A program made the translations under genes and the position numbers. From Flavobacteriaceae bacterium (lineage in GTDB: Bacteria > Bacteroidota > Bacteroidia > Flavobacteriales > Flavobacteriaceae): a stretch of DNA of 7,618 bases. Positions within the stretch are counted from its first letter, which is position 1; each line of letters starts with the position of its first letter. The stretch lies in contig CATEMS010000081.1 of NCBI GenBank assembly GCA_949507465.1, forward strand, positions 1 to 7,618, in the 5' to 3' direction. Of this stretch, positions 1-6,519 are shown piece after piece. The notes beneath the pieces were generated by a model. The model made no database searches and was not told where the DNA came from. It saw only the letters and a program-made list of their open reading frames with translations.

Positions 1-1036
1 CTAAAATAGGTCCTGTGCAAGAAAAAGAAACGATGGCAAGTGTAAGAGCCATAAAGAAAATACCTATGATCCCGCCTATGCTATTGGCTTTATCATCCAT
101 TTTATTACTCCAAGACTGTGTAAGTGTAATTTCATAGTATCCAAAAAACGAAAAAGCAAAGGCAATAAATATGATAAAAAAGATAACATTGAGCGCTACA
201 TTGGTTGAAATATTATTTAATATCTCTGGGTCTAAAGAATCCAACAGATGAAACGGTAGACTCAACAGTACATAAATTCCGAAGATGAAAAAACCATATA
301 AAATGGCATTGCGCATCCCTAGTTTTCTGTTTTTTGCACTTTTTGTAAAAAATGAAACAGTTAAAGGTATCATTGGAAACACGCAGGGTGTTAAAAGCGC
401 TATAAGCCCACCAATAAAACCTAAAAAGAAAATCGTTAAAAAACTTTTTGATTCTTGATCTTGGGTCTCATATTTTTCAGTCCCTTTTAAGGGGATTGAT
501 AATTGTGCAGACTTATCTAGATCATCTTGAGTGATATCAGCAACTTGTGCAGATGCTGATGTATCAGCTAGACCAATTTTAAAAATTTTACTCTCTGGAG
601 GCAAACATTGTTTGTCATCGCAAACAGAATAGTAAATAGCTACTTCAATTTCTAAATTCTCTGGATTGATGACTTTGATTTGCTGGGTAAAAGCAGCATA
701 ATTATCAAAGAAAATGATATCCATCTCAAAAATAGGATCATACACAGGAGCAACCTTAGGCTCAGTGGTTTCTCCTACTAGAACAAAACTAGTAGCACTG
801 GTGTTATAACTAAACTCAGTAGATATAGGCCCAATTTCATCCTCACTCATCTCTGGGGCTACTTGACTATACAAATGCCATTTTTCCTCCAAAACAGCCT
901 CCATAGTAATGGTATATAAATCATCGGTGTTTTTTTCTAAACTCACCTCCCATGAAACAGGATCCAAAAAATCTTGGGCACGAGTTTGGCTGATAAAAGA
1001 TGTAATTACTAAAACAAAAAATAATACTTTTTTCAT
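1..1036 (-). CDS. dsbD: Thiol:disulfide interchange protein DsbD, 5' part (C-terminus beyond window)
   Basis: DsbD passes electrons from cytoplasmic thioredoxin across the inner membrane to periplasmic thiol proteins. The visible 345 residues start at ATG 1036-1034. Residues 1-20 look like a signal peptide (MKK, then a hydrophobic stretch, ending TRA before QD). A periplasmic DsbD N-terminal domain follows (about 21-155) with the redox pair C139 and C144 in SVCDDKQCLPP; E. coli has five residues between these cysteines, here there are four. The transmembrane CcdA-like domain begins near residue 198 with the hallmark TPCVFPMIPLTVSFFTK (C218), and its second conserved cysteine, C340 in SFSCTGPIL, lies just before the window edge. 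The remaining helices and the expected C-terminal thioredoxin domain are outside, so full DsbD against a shorter CcdA-type protein cannot be proved, though the N-terminal domain favours DsbD. The start overlaps the tilS stop as ATGA, implying translational coupling. Confidence 0.93.
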   Translation of the reverse strand, partial: MKKVLFFVLVITSFISQTRAQDFLDPVSWEVSLEKNTDDLYTITMEAVLEEKWHLYSQVAPEMSEDEIGPISTEFSYNTSATSFVLVGETTEPKVAPVYDPIFEMDIIFFDNYAAFTQQIKVINPENLEIEVAIYYSVCDDKQCLPPESKIFKIGLADTSASAQVADITQDDLDKSAQLSIPLKGTEKYETQDQESKSFLTIFFLGFIGGLIALLTPCVFPMIPLTVSFFTKSAKNRKLGMRNAILYGFFIFGIYVLLSLPFHLLDSLDPEILNNISTNVALNVIFFIIFIAFAFSFFGYYEITLTQSWSNKMDDKANSIGGIIGIFFMALTLAIVSFSCTGPIL

Positions 1037-2349
1037 AGTTGTGTTCTGTATTGTATTTTTAGGATTTCTTTGGTGGAACTTGTTACTTTAAATCTATCAT
1101 CTGGTCTAAAACCAATGATCCAAACAATTTTACCCCCACTCTCTAAAACCCAAATGCTATTTTTTGTTAACAAAGATAACTTTTCATCTTTAAAAAACTT
1201 AGGTAGTTTCTTTTTCCCTTTCATGCCAAAGGGATGAAAGACATCATCCAAAGACCAGGGTCTAACCGTTAATGGATAATTTAATTTGGCAGCATCTACA
1301 TATAGGGTATGTGGCGCGTGGGGCCCTAGTTTGTCCACTATAGTAAAGTCTAGTTTAATTGGGGTAGTGCAACTTTTTTGTTTGGCACCAATCAAAAAAC
1401 TACCGGGATCTGTTTGTGGTTCTCTCTTTGTTAGAACAAGATGATTTCTATCTTTATAAAGTATGTATTGCTGTGAGAGTACTTTTTTACCAACCTCACC
1501 CGCTAGTAGTGTAGAAATTGCTTTGAAATCTGTAAACCCATAGGGTTGTAACAGTTCAAACAATAGAGCAGCTGTATTTGGTAAAGCACAAAGTTTGCTA
1601 ATATCAATTTCAAAACTGGTGTTTGTGGTAGAGAGCACCATTTTTTTTACCAAAGAAATATAATCCTCAAGCAAACCTTGACTTTGTTTAAGATGGGCTT
1701 GGGTCTGTTTGAAATTTTGCAAAACAGTTTTATTTACTTCTTTAAAGGCTGGAATAACATCCAAACGAAATTTATTTCTTAAATAATCACGGCTGTTATT
1801 ACTGGAATCTTCTCTCCAAACAAGTCCTTGATTTTTTGCATAGTGTTCTAATTGTTTTCTAGAAAAAGGCAACAAGGGCCTGATTACTTTATGGTTATTA
1901 GAAGGGATTCCTGTCAAGCCTTTTAACCCAGTGACTCGAGAAAGATTTATAAAAAAAGTTTCCAAATCATCATCTGCATGATGTGCTGTTGCAATCACAT
2001 CAAAGCCATTTGACTCTATGGTGGTGTAAAACCAATCATATCTTAGCTCACGTGCAGCAACCTGTGTTGAAACTCCTTGTATGTTGGCATATTTGGTCGT
2101 ATCAAAATCAGTGGAAAACACAGGAACTTTTAATGTGTGGGCAAGAGTTACAACAAAGTTGAGATCTTCATCACTTTGGGCGCCTCTTAATTTAAAATTA
2201 CAATGGGCAATACCTAGATCAAGATTCATTTTATGAAACAGGTCTAATAAAACAACACTATCTAGCCCTCCACTACAGGCAACCAATATTTTTTGAGTTG
2301 CCAGTGCTGGAAAGTGAGCTGCAATATGCTTTTTAAATGTTGTAATCAA
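1033..2349 (-). CDS. tilS: tRNA(Ile)-lysidine synthetase TilS
   Basis: TilS uses ATP to attach lysine to C34 of the CAU-anticodon tRNA-Ile, so that it reads AUA as isoleucine; it is cytoplasmic and normally essential. The 438-residue product has the N-type ATP pyrophosphatase P-loop SGGLDS at 26-31, AHCNFKLRG at 49-56, TAHHADDDLET at 121-131, and WREDSSN with RN at 178-192. A C-terminal TilS domain lies at about 365-438 (LTVRPWSLDD, FHPFGMKGKKKLPKFF). The start is TTG (2349-2347). It is the only NTG codon between the in-frame upstream stop (TAG at 2418-2416) and the conserved N-terminus, and the first in-frame ATG is codon 41, beyond the P-loop. The resulting start, MITTFKKHI, suits the family. 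The gene follows pabB by 58 nt and its TGA overlaps the dsbD ATG. The imperfect dyad just upstream may affect its translation. Confidence 0.95.
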   Translation of the reverse strand: MITTFKKHIAAHFPALATQKILVACSGGLDSVVLLDLFHKMNLDLGIAHCNFKLRGAQSDEDLNFVVTLAHTLKVPVFSTDFDTTKYANIQGVSTQVAARELRYDWFYTTIESNGFDVIATAHHADDDLETFFINLSRVTGLKGLTGIPSNNHKVIRPLLPFSRKQLEHYAKNQGLVWREDSSNNSRDYLRNKFRLDVIPAFKEVNKTVLQNFKQTQAHLKQSQGLLEDYISLVKKMVLSTTNTSFEIDISKLCALPNTAALLFELLQPYGFTDFKAISTLLAGEVGKKVLSQQYILYKDRNHLVLTKREPQTDPGSFLIGAKQKSCTTPIKLDFTIVDKLGPHAPHTLYVDAAKLNYPLTVRPWSLDDVFHPFGMKGKKKLPKFFKDEKLSLLTKNSIWVLESGGKIVWIIGFRPDDRFKVTSSTKEILKIQYRTQL

Positions 2350-2357
2350 GTCTTGAG

Positions 2358-2389
2358 TTATGATAATTGGTTTGCATAAATAATCATAA
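2358..2389 (-). promoter_or_regulatory. Imperfect inverted repeat and weak promoter-like motif before the tilS TTG start
   Basis: In the 58-nt pabB-tilS gap, 2358-2368 and 2379-2389 form an 11-bp inverted repeat with one mismatch around a 10-nt loop, ending 8 nt before the TTG start. It is almost all A/T, so as RNA it would be weak. The same stretch has, on the minus strand, TATTTATG (2382-2375), one mismatch from the Bacteroidota -7 consensus TAnnTTTG. A TTG lies 20 nt upstream of it (2405-2403), which is a reasonable -33 spacing. This could be an internal promoter for tilS-dsbD, a translational control element, or chance in AT-rich DNA. Confidence 0.3.
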
Positions 2390-2407
2390 AATGCCGGTAA
2401 CGCAATT

Positions 2408-3703
2408 TTATTGAGCTAATACCTCATGCATGGCCTTTGCTTTTAGTAAACACTCCTGGTATTCTGACTCAGGAATAGACTTTGCTGTGATGGCACCACC
2501 TACAGAAAAGCTTACATATTGGGTAGCAGCATTGTATAAAATGCTACGAATAACCACATTAAAATCAAAATCACAATTTGGTGCAATATAGCCAACTGCT
2601 CCACTGTAAGCGCCCCGTCTGGCATCTTCTAGTGCTTCAATAATTTTCATTGCACTAACCTTGGGTGCCCCCGTCATACTTCCCATGGGATAGGTTTTTT
2701 TAATGATTTCAATAGGTCTTGTAGACTCACAAACCTCACAGGTTATCGTTGAGATCATTTGGTGTACCTGCTCAAAGGTGTAAATTTTACAGAGCTCTTG
2801 AACGGCAACAGTTCCTTTTTTCGCAATGCGAGACAAATCATTACGCACCAAATCTGTGATCATGATATTCTCACTGCGCTCCTTTGGATCTTTCTGTAAT
2901 TGCAAAACTAAAGCTGCATCTTCCTTACTGCAAGTCGATCTTTTGGCAGTTCCTTTAATGGGTTGAGAAACAATATGTGTGCCCTGTTTTTTTAAATAAC
3001 GTTCTGGAGAGGCAGATAATATATAGTGCTGTTCTAATTTTAAAAACGTCGCAAACGGGGGTTTAGATAATTCATTTAGCTTCCAAAAAGCAGCTGTGGG
3101 GTCTAGAGAAACACCTTCACAAAAAAATTCTTGACAAAAATTAGCTTCATAGACATCTCCCTTTTGTATGTACTGCAACAAGGTATCAACTTTTTGTAGA
3201 TAGCGCTGTTTTGATGTTCTTGCTCGCGGGGTTAAGGGTTGTTTTGAAATAGTTTGTTGAGGTAGGCTGGTAGCCAAAACAGCCTCCCAATCACTCTGGA
3301 GCTCATCATCAACCATATTGAGATATGACAAAGTTACCTCGCTGTGGGTAAAAAGAAACACTTTCTTTGGCTGGAAAAAATACATCTGTGGAAACTCGGG
3401 GCCATCAATATTTTTTGAGCTTAGATCTTCTATATCGTTTTTAAGGTCATAACTCAAAGAGCCAAACAACCAATCTTTTGTTGTTGTTTGATATTCATCA
3501 AGTTTTTCAAAGGCATTTTGGGAATCAGTTTTAAGTGCTGTAAAAGCATCAACAGCCAGTATTGCGCTGTAGTTTCCATGTGTCTGGGCATGCTCATTAG
3601 AATCCAGCCAGGCAACCTCATCAAACTGTTGTGACCATTGCAATAATTGTTGCTTGAGGGTATCTGTTAGGGCGACTGTAAAGGTTTTTGTGTTTCGTTT
3701 CAC
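2408..3703 (-). CDS. pabB: Aminodeoxychorismate synthase component I (PabB-type chorismate-utilising enzyme)
   Basis: PabB converts chorismate and ammonia to 4-amino-4-deoxychorismate, the precursor of p-aminobenzoate for folate. The product has 431 residues. Residues 1-150 are the less conserved N-terminal region. The chorismate-binding domain from about 160 shows SASPERYL (230-237), QPIKGTAKR (247-255), DLVRNDLSRI (284-293), QVHQMIST (312-319), GSMTGAPK (341-348) and VGGAIT (401-406). Lysine 250 in PIKGT matches the PabB nucleophilic lysine; anthranilate synthase TrpE normally has alanine there (PIAGT), which favours PabB. The start is GTG (3703-3701), sharing one base with the preceding TAG. 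The next in-frame ATG would be residue 108, so GTG is needed. No PabA amidotransferase or PabC lyase gene is visible, so the glutaminase partner must lie elsewhere. The product may be annotated only as anthranilate synthase component I family. Confidence 0.9.
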   Translation of the reverse strand: MKRNTKTFTVALTDTLKQQLLQWSQQFDEVAWLDSNEHAQTHGNYSAILAVDAFTALKTDSQNAFEKLDEYQTTTKDWLFGSLSYDLKNDIEDLSSKNIDGPEFPQMYFFQPKKVFLFTHSEVTLSYLNMVDDELQSDWEAVLATSLPQQTISKQPLTPRARTSKQRYLQKVDTLLQYIQKGDVYEANFCQEFFCEGVSLDPTAAFWKLNELSKPPFATFLKLEQHYILSASPERYLKKQGTHIVSQPIKGTAKRSTCSKEDAALVLQLQKDPKERSENIMITDLVRNDLSRIAKKGTVAVQELCKIYTFEQVHQMISTITCEVCESTRPIEIIKKTYPMGSMTGAPKVSAMKIIEALEDARRGAYSGAVGYIAPNCDFDFNVVIRSILYNAATQYVSFSVGGAITAKSIPESEYQECLLKAKAMHEVLAQ

Positions 3704-4239
3704 TATAAAGAAGCTATCAATAAGGCAACAGCCTGTTGTATTTTTTTTGCTTGCTCAAGGTTGGTGATTTTCCCTTGTTTTACATCAAAATTATCACTAA
3801 AACTAGCAAATGCAATACTGTCAATAACCTCCACCTTTTTTCTAGTATAAAAATCTGTTAGATATCCAAGGGCGGTTTGACCTCCTCGAGCTCCCTCAGA
3901 GGTGCTAAAAAGTAGCACTTTTGCACTGCTCAAATAACTACTATCAACTACAGACAACCAGTCAATCACATTTTTAAAAAATGCAGAAATACTTCCGTTA
4001 TGTTCGTTAACAGAAATCAAAACACCATCTGCTTTTTTTATGACAGCCAGTAGGCTCAAAAGAGCATCCGGAAATCCATCATTGTCCTGAATGTCTTTTC
4101 CATACATAGGTAAAGGATAGTCTGTGAGACGAAGTATGGTTACCTCACAATTTTCTATGGTAGAGGCCACATGGCTTACTAGGGCGTGGTTTATAGATGT
4201 ACTGCTGTTACTTCCTGCAAAAGCTATAATTTTTTTCAT
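3703..4239 (-). CDS. NAD(P)H-dependent FMN reductase-like flavoprotein
   Basis: This is a small flavodoxin-fold oxidoreductase of 178 residues, typical for the NADPH-dependent FMN reductase family, whose members reduce FMN, quinones, azo dyes or metals with NAD(P)H. The first strand and FMN-phosphate loop are MKKIIAFAGSNSSTSIN (1-17). PLPMYGKDI lies at 42-50, followed by ADGVLISVNEHNGS (70-83), a variant of the usual PEYNGS flavin loop, then FFKNVIDWLS (87-96) and STSEGARGGQTAL (112-124). There is no signal peptide, so it should be cytoplasmic. It begins at ATG 4239-4237, 112 nt after lpdA, with an A-rich leader and no Shine-Dalgarno sequence. Its TAG stop shares a base with the pabB GTG, so the two are probably coupled. 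The fold is clear; the physiological substrate cannot be read from sequence. Confidence 0.85.
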   Translation of the reverse strand: MKKIIAFAGSNSSTSINHALVSHVASTIENCEVTILRLTDYPLPMYGKDIQDNDGFPDALLSLLAVIKKADGVLISVNEHNGSISAFFKNVIDWLSVVDSSYLSSAKVLLFSTSEGARGGQTALGYLTDFYTRKKVEVIDSIAFASFSDNFDVKQGKITNLEQAKKIQQAVALLIASL

Positions 4240-4270
4240 TTTTTAAAGATATTGAAAAGGAGTCCCAAAA

Positions 4271-4278
4271 CAAACTAA
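4271..4278 (-). promoter_or_regulatory. Weak -7 promoter-like element before the flavoprotein-pabB-tilS-dsbD cluster
   Basis: The minus strand reads TTAGTTTG here, one mismatch from the Bacteroidota TAnnTTTG consensus, 31 nt before the flavoprotein ATG. No convincing TTG -33 element is at the expected spacing. It would separate cluster transcription from lpdA, but a single imperfect 8-mer in AT-rich DNA is weak evidence. Confidence 0.22.
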
Positions 4279-4339
4279 AAATAATTCTAGAAGCACGCAT
4301 GATTTTGGTCAACCACCGTTTGATGTCCTAGAATTATTT
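4279..4339 (-). repeat. 12-bp perfect inverted repeat with 37-nt loop between lpdA and the flavoprotein gene
   Basis: AAATAATTCTAG at 4279-4290 is exactly complementary to CTAGAATTATTT at 4328-4339. In the lpdA transcript the 3' arm is followed by a U-rich run (TTATTTTTAGTTTG), so it could act as a weak terminator after lpdA. The loop holds a smaller imperfect hairpin (4309-4323). The long loop and AT-only ends make a classic intrinsic terminator doubtful; a regulator-binding dyad or a processing hairpin is also possible. Confidence 0.4.
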
Positions 4340-4351
4340 AATGTACTGTAT

Positions 4352-5752
4352 TTATATGTGTAGCGCTCTATTTGCAGTTGCTCCTAGGGCTGCTTCTTTG
4401 ATAGCCTCTGCGTAAGTTGGATGAGCATGACTCATACGTGCTATATCCTCTGCACTGGCCCGAAACTCCATGGCTACTACCATTTCTGCAATAAGATCTG
4501 CACAACGAGCACCTACCATGTGAGCGCCTAATATCTCATCAGTTGTTGCATCACTGAGTATTTTTACAAAGCCGTCTGTATCTCCGCTAGCTCGAGATCT
4601 ACCTAGGGCACGCATAGGAAATTGGCCTGCTTTATAGGCAGTTTTTGATTCTTTTAATTGTGCTTCAGTCTTTCCAACACTAGCTACCTCTGGCCATGTA
4701 TATACAACACCAGGAATTAGATTGTAGTCTATGTGTGGTTTTTGTCCTGCTAATATTTCGGCTACCATTACACCCTCTTCTTCTGCTTTGTGGGCTAACA
4801 TTGCCCCGCGCACCACATCACCTATGGCATATATATTTGAAATATTTGTTTGCAAATGATCATTGACATCAACTTGACCTCTCTCATTGGCTTTAACACC
4901 CACCTTTTCTAGGGAGAGACCCTCTGTGAATGCTTGGCGTCCTACACAGACAAGACAATAATCTCCAGTAAAAGTAACTTGCTTATCTTTTTTATCTGTG
5001 GCCAAAACTGTTACTTGGTCTGCCTTTCTTGAAACCTCAGATACTCTGTGAGACAAGAAAAACTTAACCCCTTGTTTTTTCATAGCCTTCATCAGCTCTT
5101 TACTTTGGGCAGTATCCATGGTTGGAATAATTCTGTCCATGTATTCTATAACAGACACTTCTGCGCCCAATCTTCTATACACCTGGCCTAGCTCTAACCC
5201 TATAACACCACCACCTATGACAATCATGTGTTTAGGTATCTCCTTAAGACTAAGGGCCTCTGTGGAGGTAATAATACGTTCTTTGTCCAGGGTAATAAAT
5301 GGAAGTGTTGCTGGTTTACTACCCGTAGCTATTATGGTATTTGTGGCCTCTATGGTTTGAGAGGTATCTCCTTTTATGTTGATATGTGTCGCATCCTTGA
5401 AAGACCCTAGGCCCGTAAAAACATCAATTTTGTTTTTATTCATTAAAAAATCAATTCCTTTGGTGGTTTGTTCTACCACAGATGCTTTTCTTTCAATCAT
5501 CTTTTTGAAATTAATTTTAACCTCTCCAGGAATATCAATACCATGCTCCTCAAAATGCTTCATGGCATCTTCATAGTGATGGGATGAATCTAAAAGGGCT
5601 TTACTTGGGATACAACCTACATTTAGACAGGTACCACCAAGGGTATTATATTTTTCGATAATTGCGGTTTTCATACCCAATTGTGCGCAACGAATTGCCG
5701 CCACATACCCGCCAGGACCTGAACCAATTACTGCAACATCATACTTTGACAT
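4352..5752 (-). CDS. lpdA: Dihydrolipoyl dehydrogenase (E3 of 2-oxoacid dehydrogenase complexes)
   Basis: This is the FAD-dependent E3 enzyme that reoxidises dihydrolipoamide with NAD+ in pyruvate, 2-oxoglutarate and branched-chain 2-oxoacid dehydrogenase complexes and in the glycine cleavage system. The 466-residue length is normal. The FAD-binding GSGPGGYVAAI is at 10-20, the redox disulfide in GGTCLNVGCIPSK is C42 and C47, the NAD-binding GGGVIGLELG is at 180-189, and YAIGDV at 308-313 is the second FAD motif. The dimerisation domain ends with the catalytic HPT..E pair (H444, E449). All key residues are present. There is no N-terminal lipoyl domain. The ATG start at 5752 directly precedes the conserved SKYDVAVIGSGPGG. 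The gene is 124 nt downstream of the regulator gene on the same strand, with its own promoter-like element at 5814-5821. No E1 or E2 gene is adjacent, so which complex it serves is not shown. Confidence 0.97.
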   Translation of the reverse strand: MSKYDVAVIGSGPGGYVAAIRCAQLGMKTAIIEKYNTLGGTCLNVGCIPSKALLDSSHHYEDAMKHFEEHGIDIPGEVKINFKKMIERKASVVEQTTKGIDFLMNKNKIDVFTGLGSFKDATHINIKGDTSQTIEATNTIIATGSKPATLPFITLDKERIITSTEALSLKEIPKHMIVIGGGVIGLELGQVYRRLGAEVSVIEYMDRIIPTMDTAQSKELMKAMKKQGVKFFLSHRVSEVSRKADQVTVLATDKKDKQVTFTGDYCLVCVGRQAFTEGLSLEKVGVKANERGQVDVNDHLQTNISNIYAIGDVVRGAMLAHKAEEEGVMVAEILAGQKPHIDYNLIPGVVYTWPEVASVGKTEAQLKESKTAYKAGQFPMRALGRSRASGDTDGFVKILSDATTDEILGAHMVGARCADLIAEMVVAMEFRASAEDIARMSHAHPTYAEAIKEAALGATANRALHI

Positions 5753-5786
5753 AGTCTCTATTTTTTATTTAACATCTTGCTTGGAT

Positions 5787-5807
5787 AGATTGGATACATA
5801 CCAATCT
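5787..5807 (-). promoter_or_regulatory. Perfect 7-bp dyad in the lpdA leader
   Basis: AGATTGG (5787-5793) and CCAATCT (5801-5807) form a perfect inverted repeat around a 7-nt loop. With the -7 element at 5814-5821, transcription would start near 5807, so the dyad would sit at the extreme 5' end of the lpdA mRNA, about 35 nt before the ATG. It could be a 5' stabilising hairpin or an operator over the start site. TTGGATA also occurs twice, 9 bp apart (5781 and 5790), partly overlapping the dyad. Confidence 0.4.
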
Positions 5808-5813
5808 TAAATA

Positions 5814-5821
5814 CAAAGGTA
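5814..5821 (-). promoter_or_regulatory. lpdA: Bacteroidota-type -7 promoter element for lpdA
   Basis: The minus strand reads TACCTTTG, an exact match to TAnnTTTG, 61 nt upstream of the lpdA ATG. At a 19-nt spacing upstream there is TTT rather than the preferred TTG -33 core. It suggests that lpdA can be transcribed separately from the regulator gene upstream. Confidence 0.5.
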
Positions 5822-5834
5822 CACTTATGAAAAG

Positions 5835-5865
5835 AAGTTTAAAAGTTTATGCCCCCAGAAGTTTA
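5835..5865 (-). repeat. Three AAGTTTA direct repeats upstream of the lpdA promoter
   Basis: AAGTTTA occurs at 5835-5841, 5843-5849 and 5859-5865, so the starts are 8 and 16 bp apart. The first two overlap the expected -33 region of the lpdA promoter. This could be a binding array for a regulator, but the motif is short and AT-rich. Confidence 0.35.
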
Positions 5866-5876
5866 CAGGGAGGTAG

Positions 5877-6350
5877 TTAATTAAAATTTCTAGAAACTTT
5901 TAAAGCTGTAGTGTTTTTTACTTCGTTGATAGTAAAAGAACTCTGGGTGCTGCCAATGTGCCTAAGGGATGTCAATTTACTTGTCATAAAAAGCCTAAAA
6001 GCGTCCATATCCTTTACCATAACTTTTAAAAGGTAGTCAAACTCTCCACTCACATGATAACATTCTAAAACCTCATCTAATTGAGATACTCCTGCTTCAA
6101 AATCTGAAATATTAGTTTCTGTATGTTGGGCGAGTTTTACATGACAAAAAACCATAAACCCAAAATTAAGATGCTTTTTTTCTACTAAAGCAACATACTT
6201 TTTAATTACTCCATTGCGCTCCAATTTTTTTATACGCTCATACACAGCCGTAACAGACAAATTAAGTCTGGAAGACAATTGCTTATTTGTTTGTTTTCTA
6301 TCCTCCTGCAAATATTGCAATAGAGAAAGATCTGTTGGATCTAATTTCAT
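5877..6350 (-). CDS. Lrp/AsnC-family transcriptional regulator
   Basis: This is a 157-residue feast/famine regulator that binds DNA as a multimer and senses amino acids. The N-terminal winged helix-turn-helix covers about 3-60 (LDPTDLSLLQYLQED, then NKQLSSRLNLSVTAVYERIKKLERNGVIKKY). The C-terminal effector-binding RAM domain covers about 66-143, with the family signature YHVSGEFDYLLKV at 98-110. The length is normal and the ATG start at 6350 gives the usual compact N-terminus. It is transcribed divergently from the PLP enzyme at 6520, and lpdA follows 124 nt downstream. By the known pattern of Lrp-type local regulators (MdeR-MdeA in Pseudomonas putida is the closest precedent), the likely target is the divergent enzyme and its own promoter; control of lpdA is possible. 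The effector cannot be assigned from sequence. Confidence 0.92.
   Translation of the reverse strand: MKLDPTDLSLLQYLQEDRKQTNKQLSSRLNLSVTAVYERIKKLERNGVIKKYVALVEKKHLNFGFMVFCHVKLAQHTETNISDFEAGVSQLDEVLECYHVSGEFDYLLKVMVKDMDAFRLFMTSKLTSLRHIGSTQSSFTINEVKNTTALKVSRNFN
5881..5903 (-). repeat. AT-rich inverted repeat at the 3' end of the regulator gene
   Basis: TTAAAATTT (5881-5889) and AAA-C-TTTTAA (5894-5903) form a 9-bp inverted repeat with one bulged base and a CTAG loop. It lies in the last codons before the TAA stop. It has no GC pairs in the stem and no clean U-tract after it, so a terminator role is only a possibility. Confidence 0.2.
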
Positions 6351-6519
6351 GGTGATAAATTTTCATAAAAATACACAATACATCATCAACTAAATGAATA
6401 AAAAACAGTTATTTACTAAATTAATAGAACATATTACTTTATTTAAAACTCTTTAGCAATTATTATTCATCATAAGCGTATATTTGATGTTATATTGAAA
6501 CACAAAACCACATTTACTC
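6351..6519. promoter_or_regulatory. Divergent promoter region between the Lrp-type regulator and the PLP enzyme
   Basis: This 169-bp stretch is very AT-rich, has no plausible gene and must hold both divergent promoters. Lrp-family proteins bind AT-rich, loosely palindromic DNA, which fits. The longest exact inverted repeat I found is ATGAATAA (6394-6401) with TTATTCAT (6463-6470), 61 bp apart. A short dyad (6359-6363 with 6368-6372) lies just upstream of the regulator ATG. I found no clear TAnnTTTG element for the regulator side. Confidence 0.6.
6479..6486 (+). promoter_or_regulatory. Bacteroidota-type -7 promoter element for the PLP enzyme
   Basis: TATATTTG matches TAnnTTTG exactly, 33 nt before the ATG at 6520, predicting a leader of about 25-30 nt. 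No TTG occurs at the usual -33 spacing, which would fit a promoter that needs an activator, for example the divergent Lrp-type protein. Confidence 0.5.

Noticed and set aside
909..1091. 60-residue plus-strand open frame
   Set aside because: It is antisense to the dsbD start and tilS end, both well supported, and has no recognisable domain.
2350..2406. Extending TilS upstream of the TTG
   Set aside because: The frame is open back to a TAG at 2418-2416 but contains no ATG, GTG or other TTG codon, and the added residues do not look like a TilS N-terminus.
4258..4266. Plus-strand AAGGAGTCC, a Shine-Dalgarno-like string
   Set aside because: No plus-strand gene starts downstream of it; the neighbouring genes are on the minus strand.
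5118..5576. Three plus-strand open frames of 60-80 residues
   Set aside because: They lie antisense inside lpdA, overlap each other, and show only the composition expected from reading a conserved gene backwards.
5851..5876. C-rich and G-rich tracts after the regulator stop, considered as an intrinsic terminator
   Set aside because: On the minus strand the pairing of CCTCC with GGGGG needs a G-U pair and is not followed by a proper U-tract.
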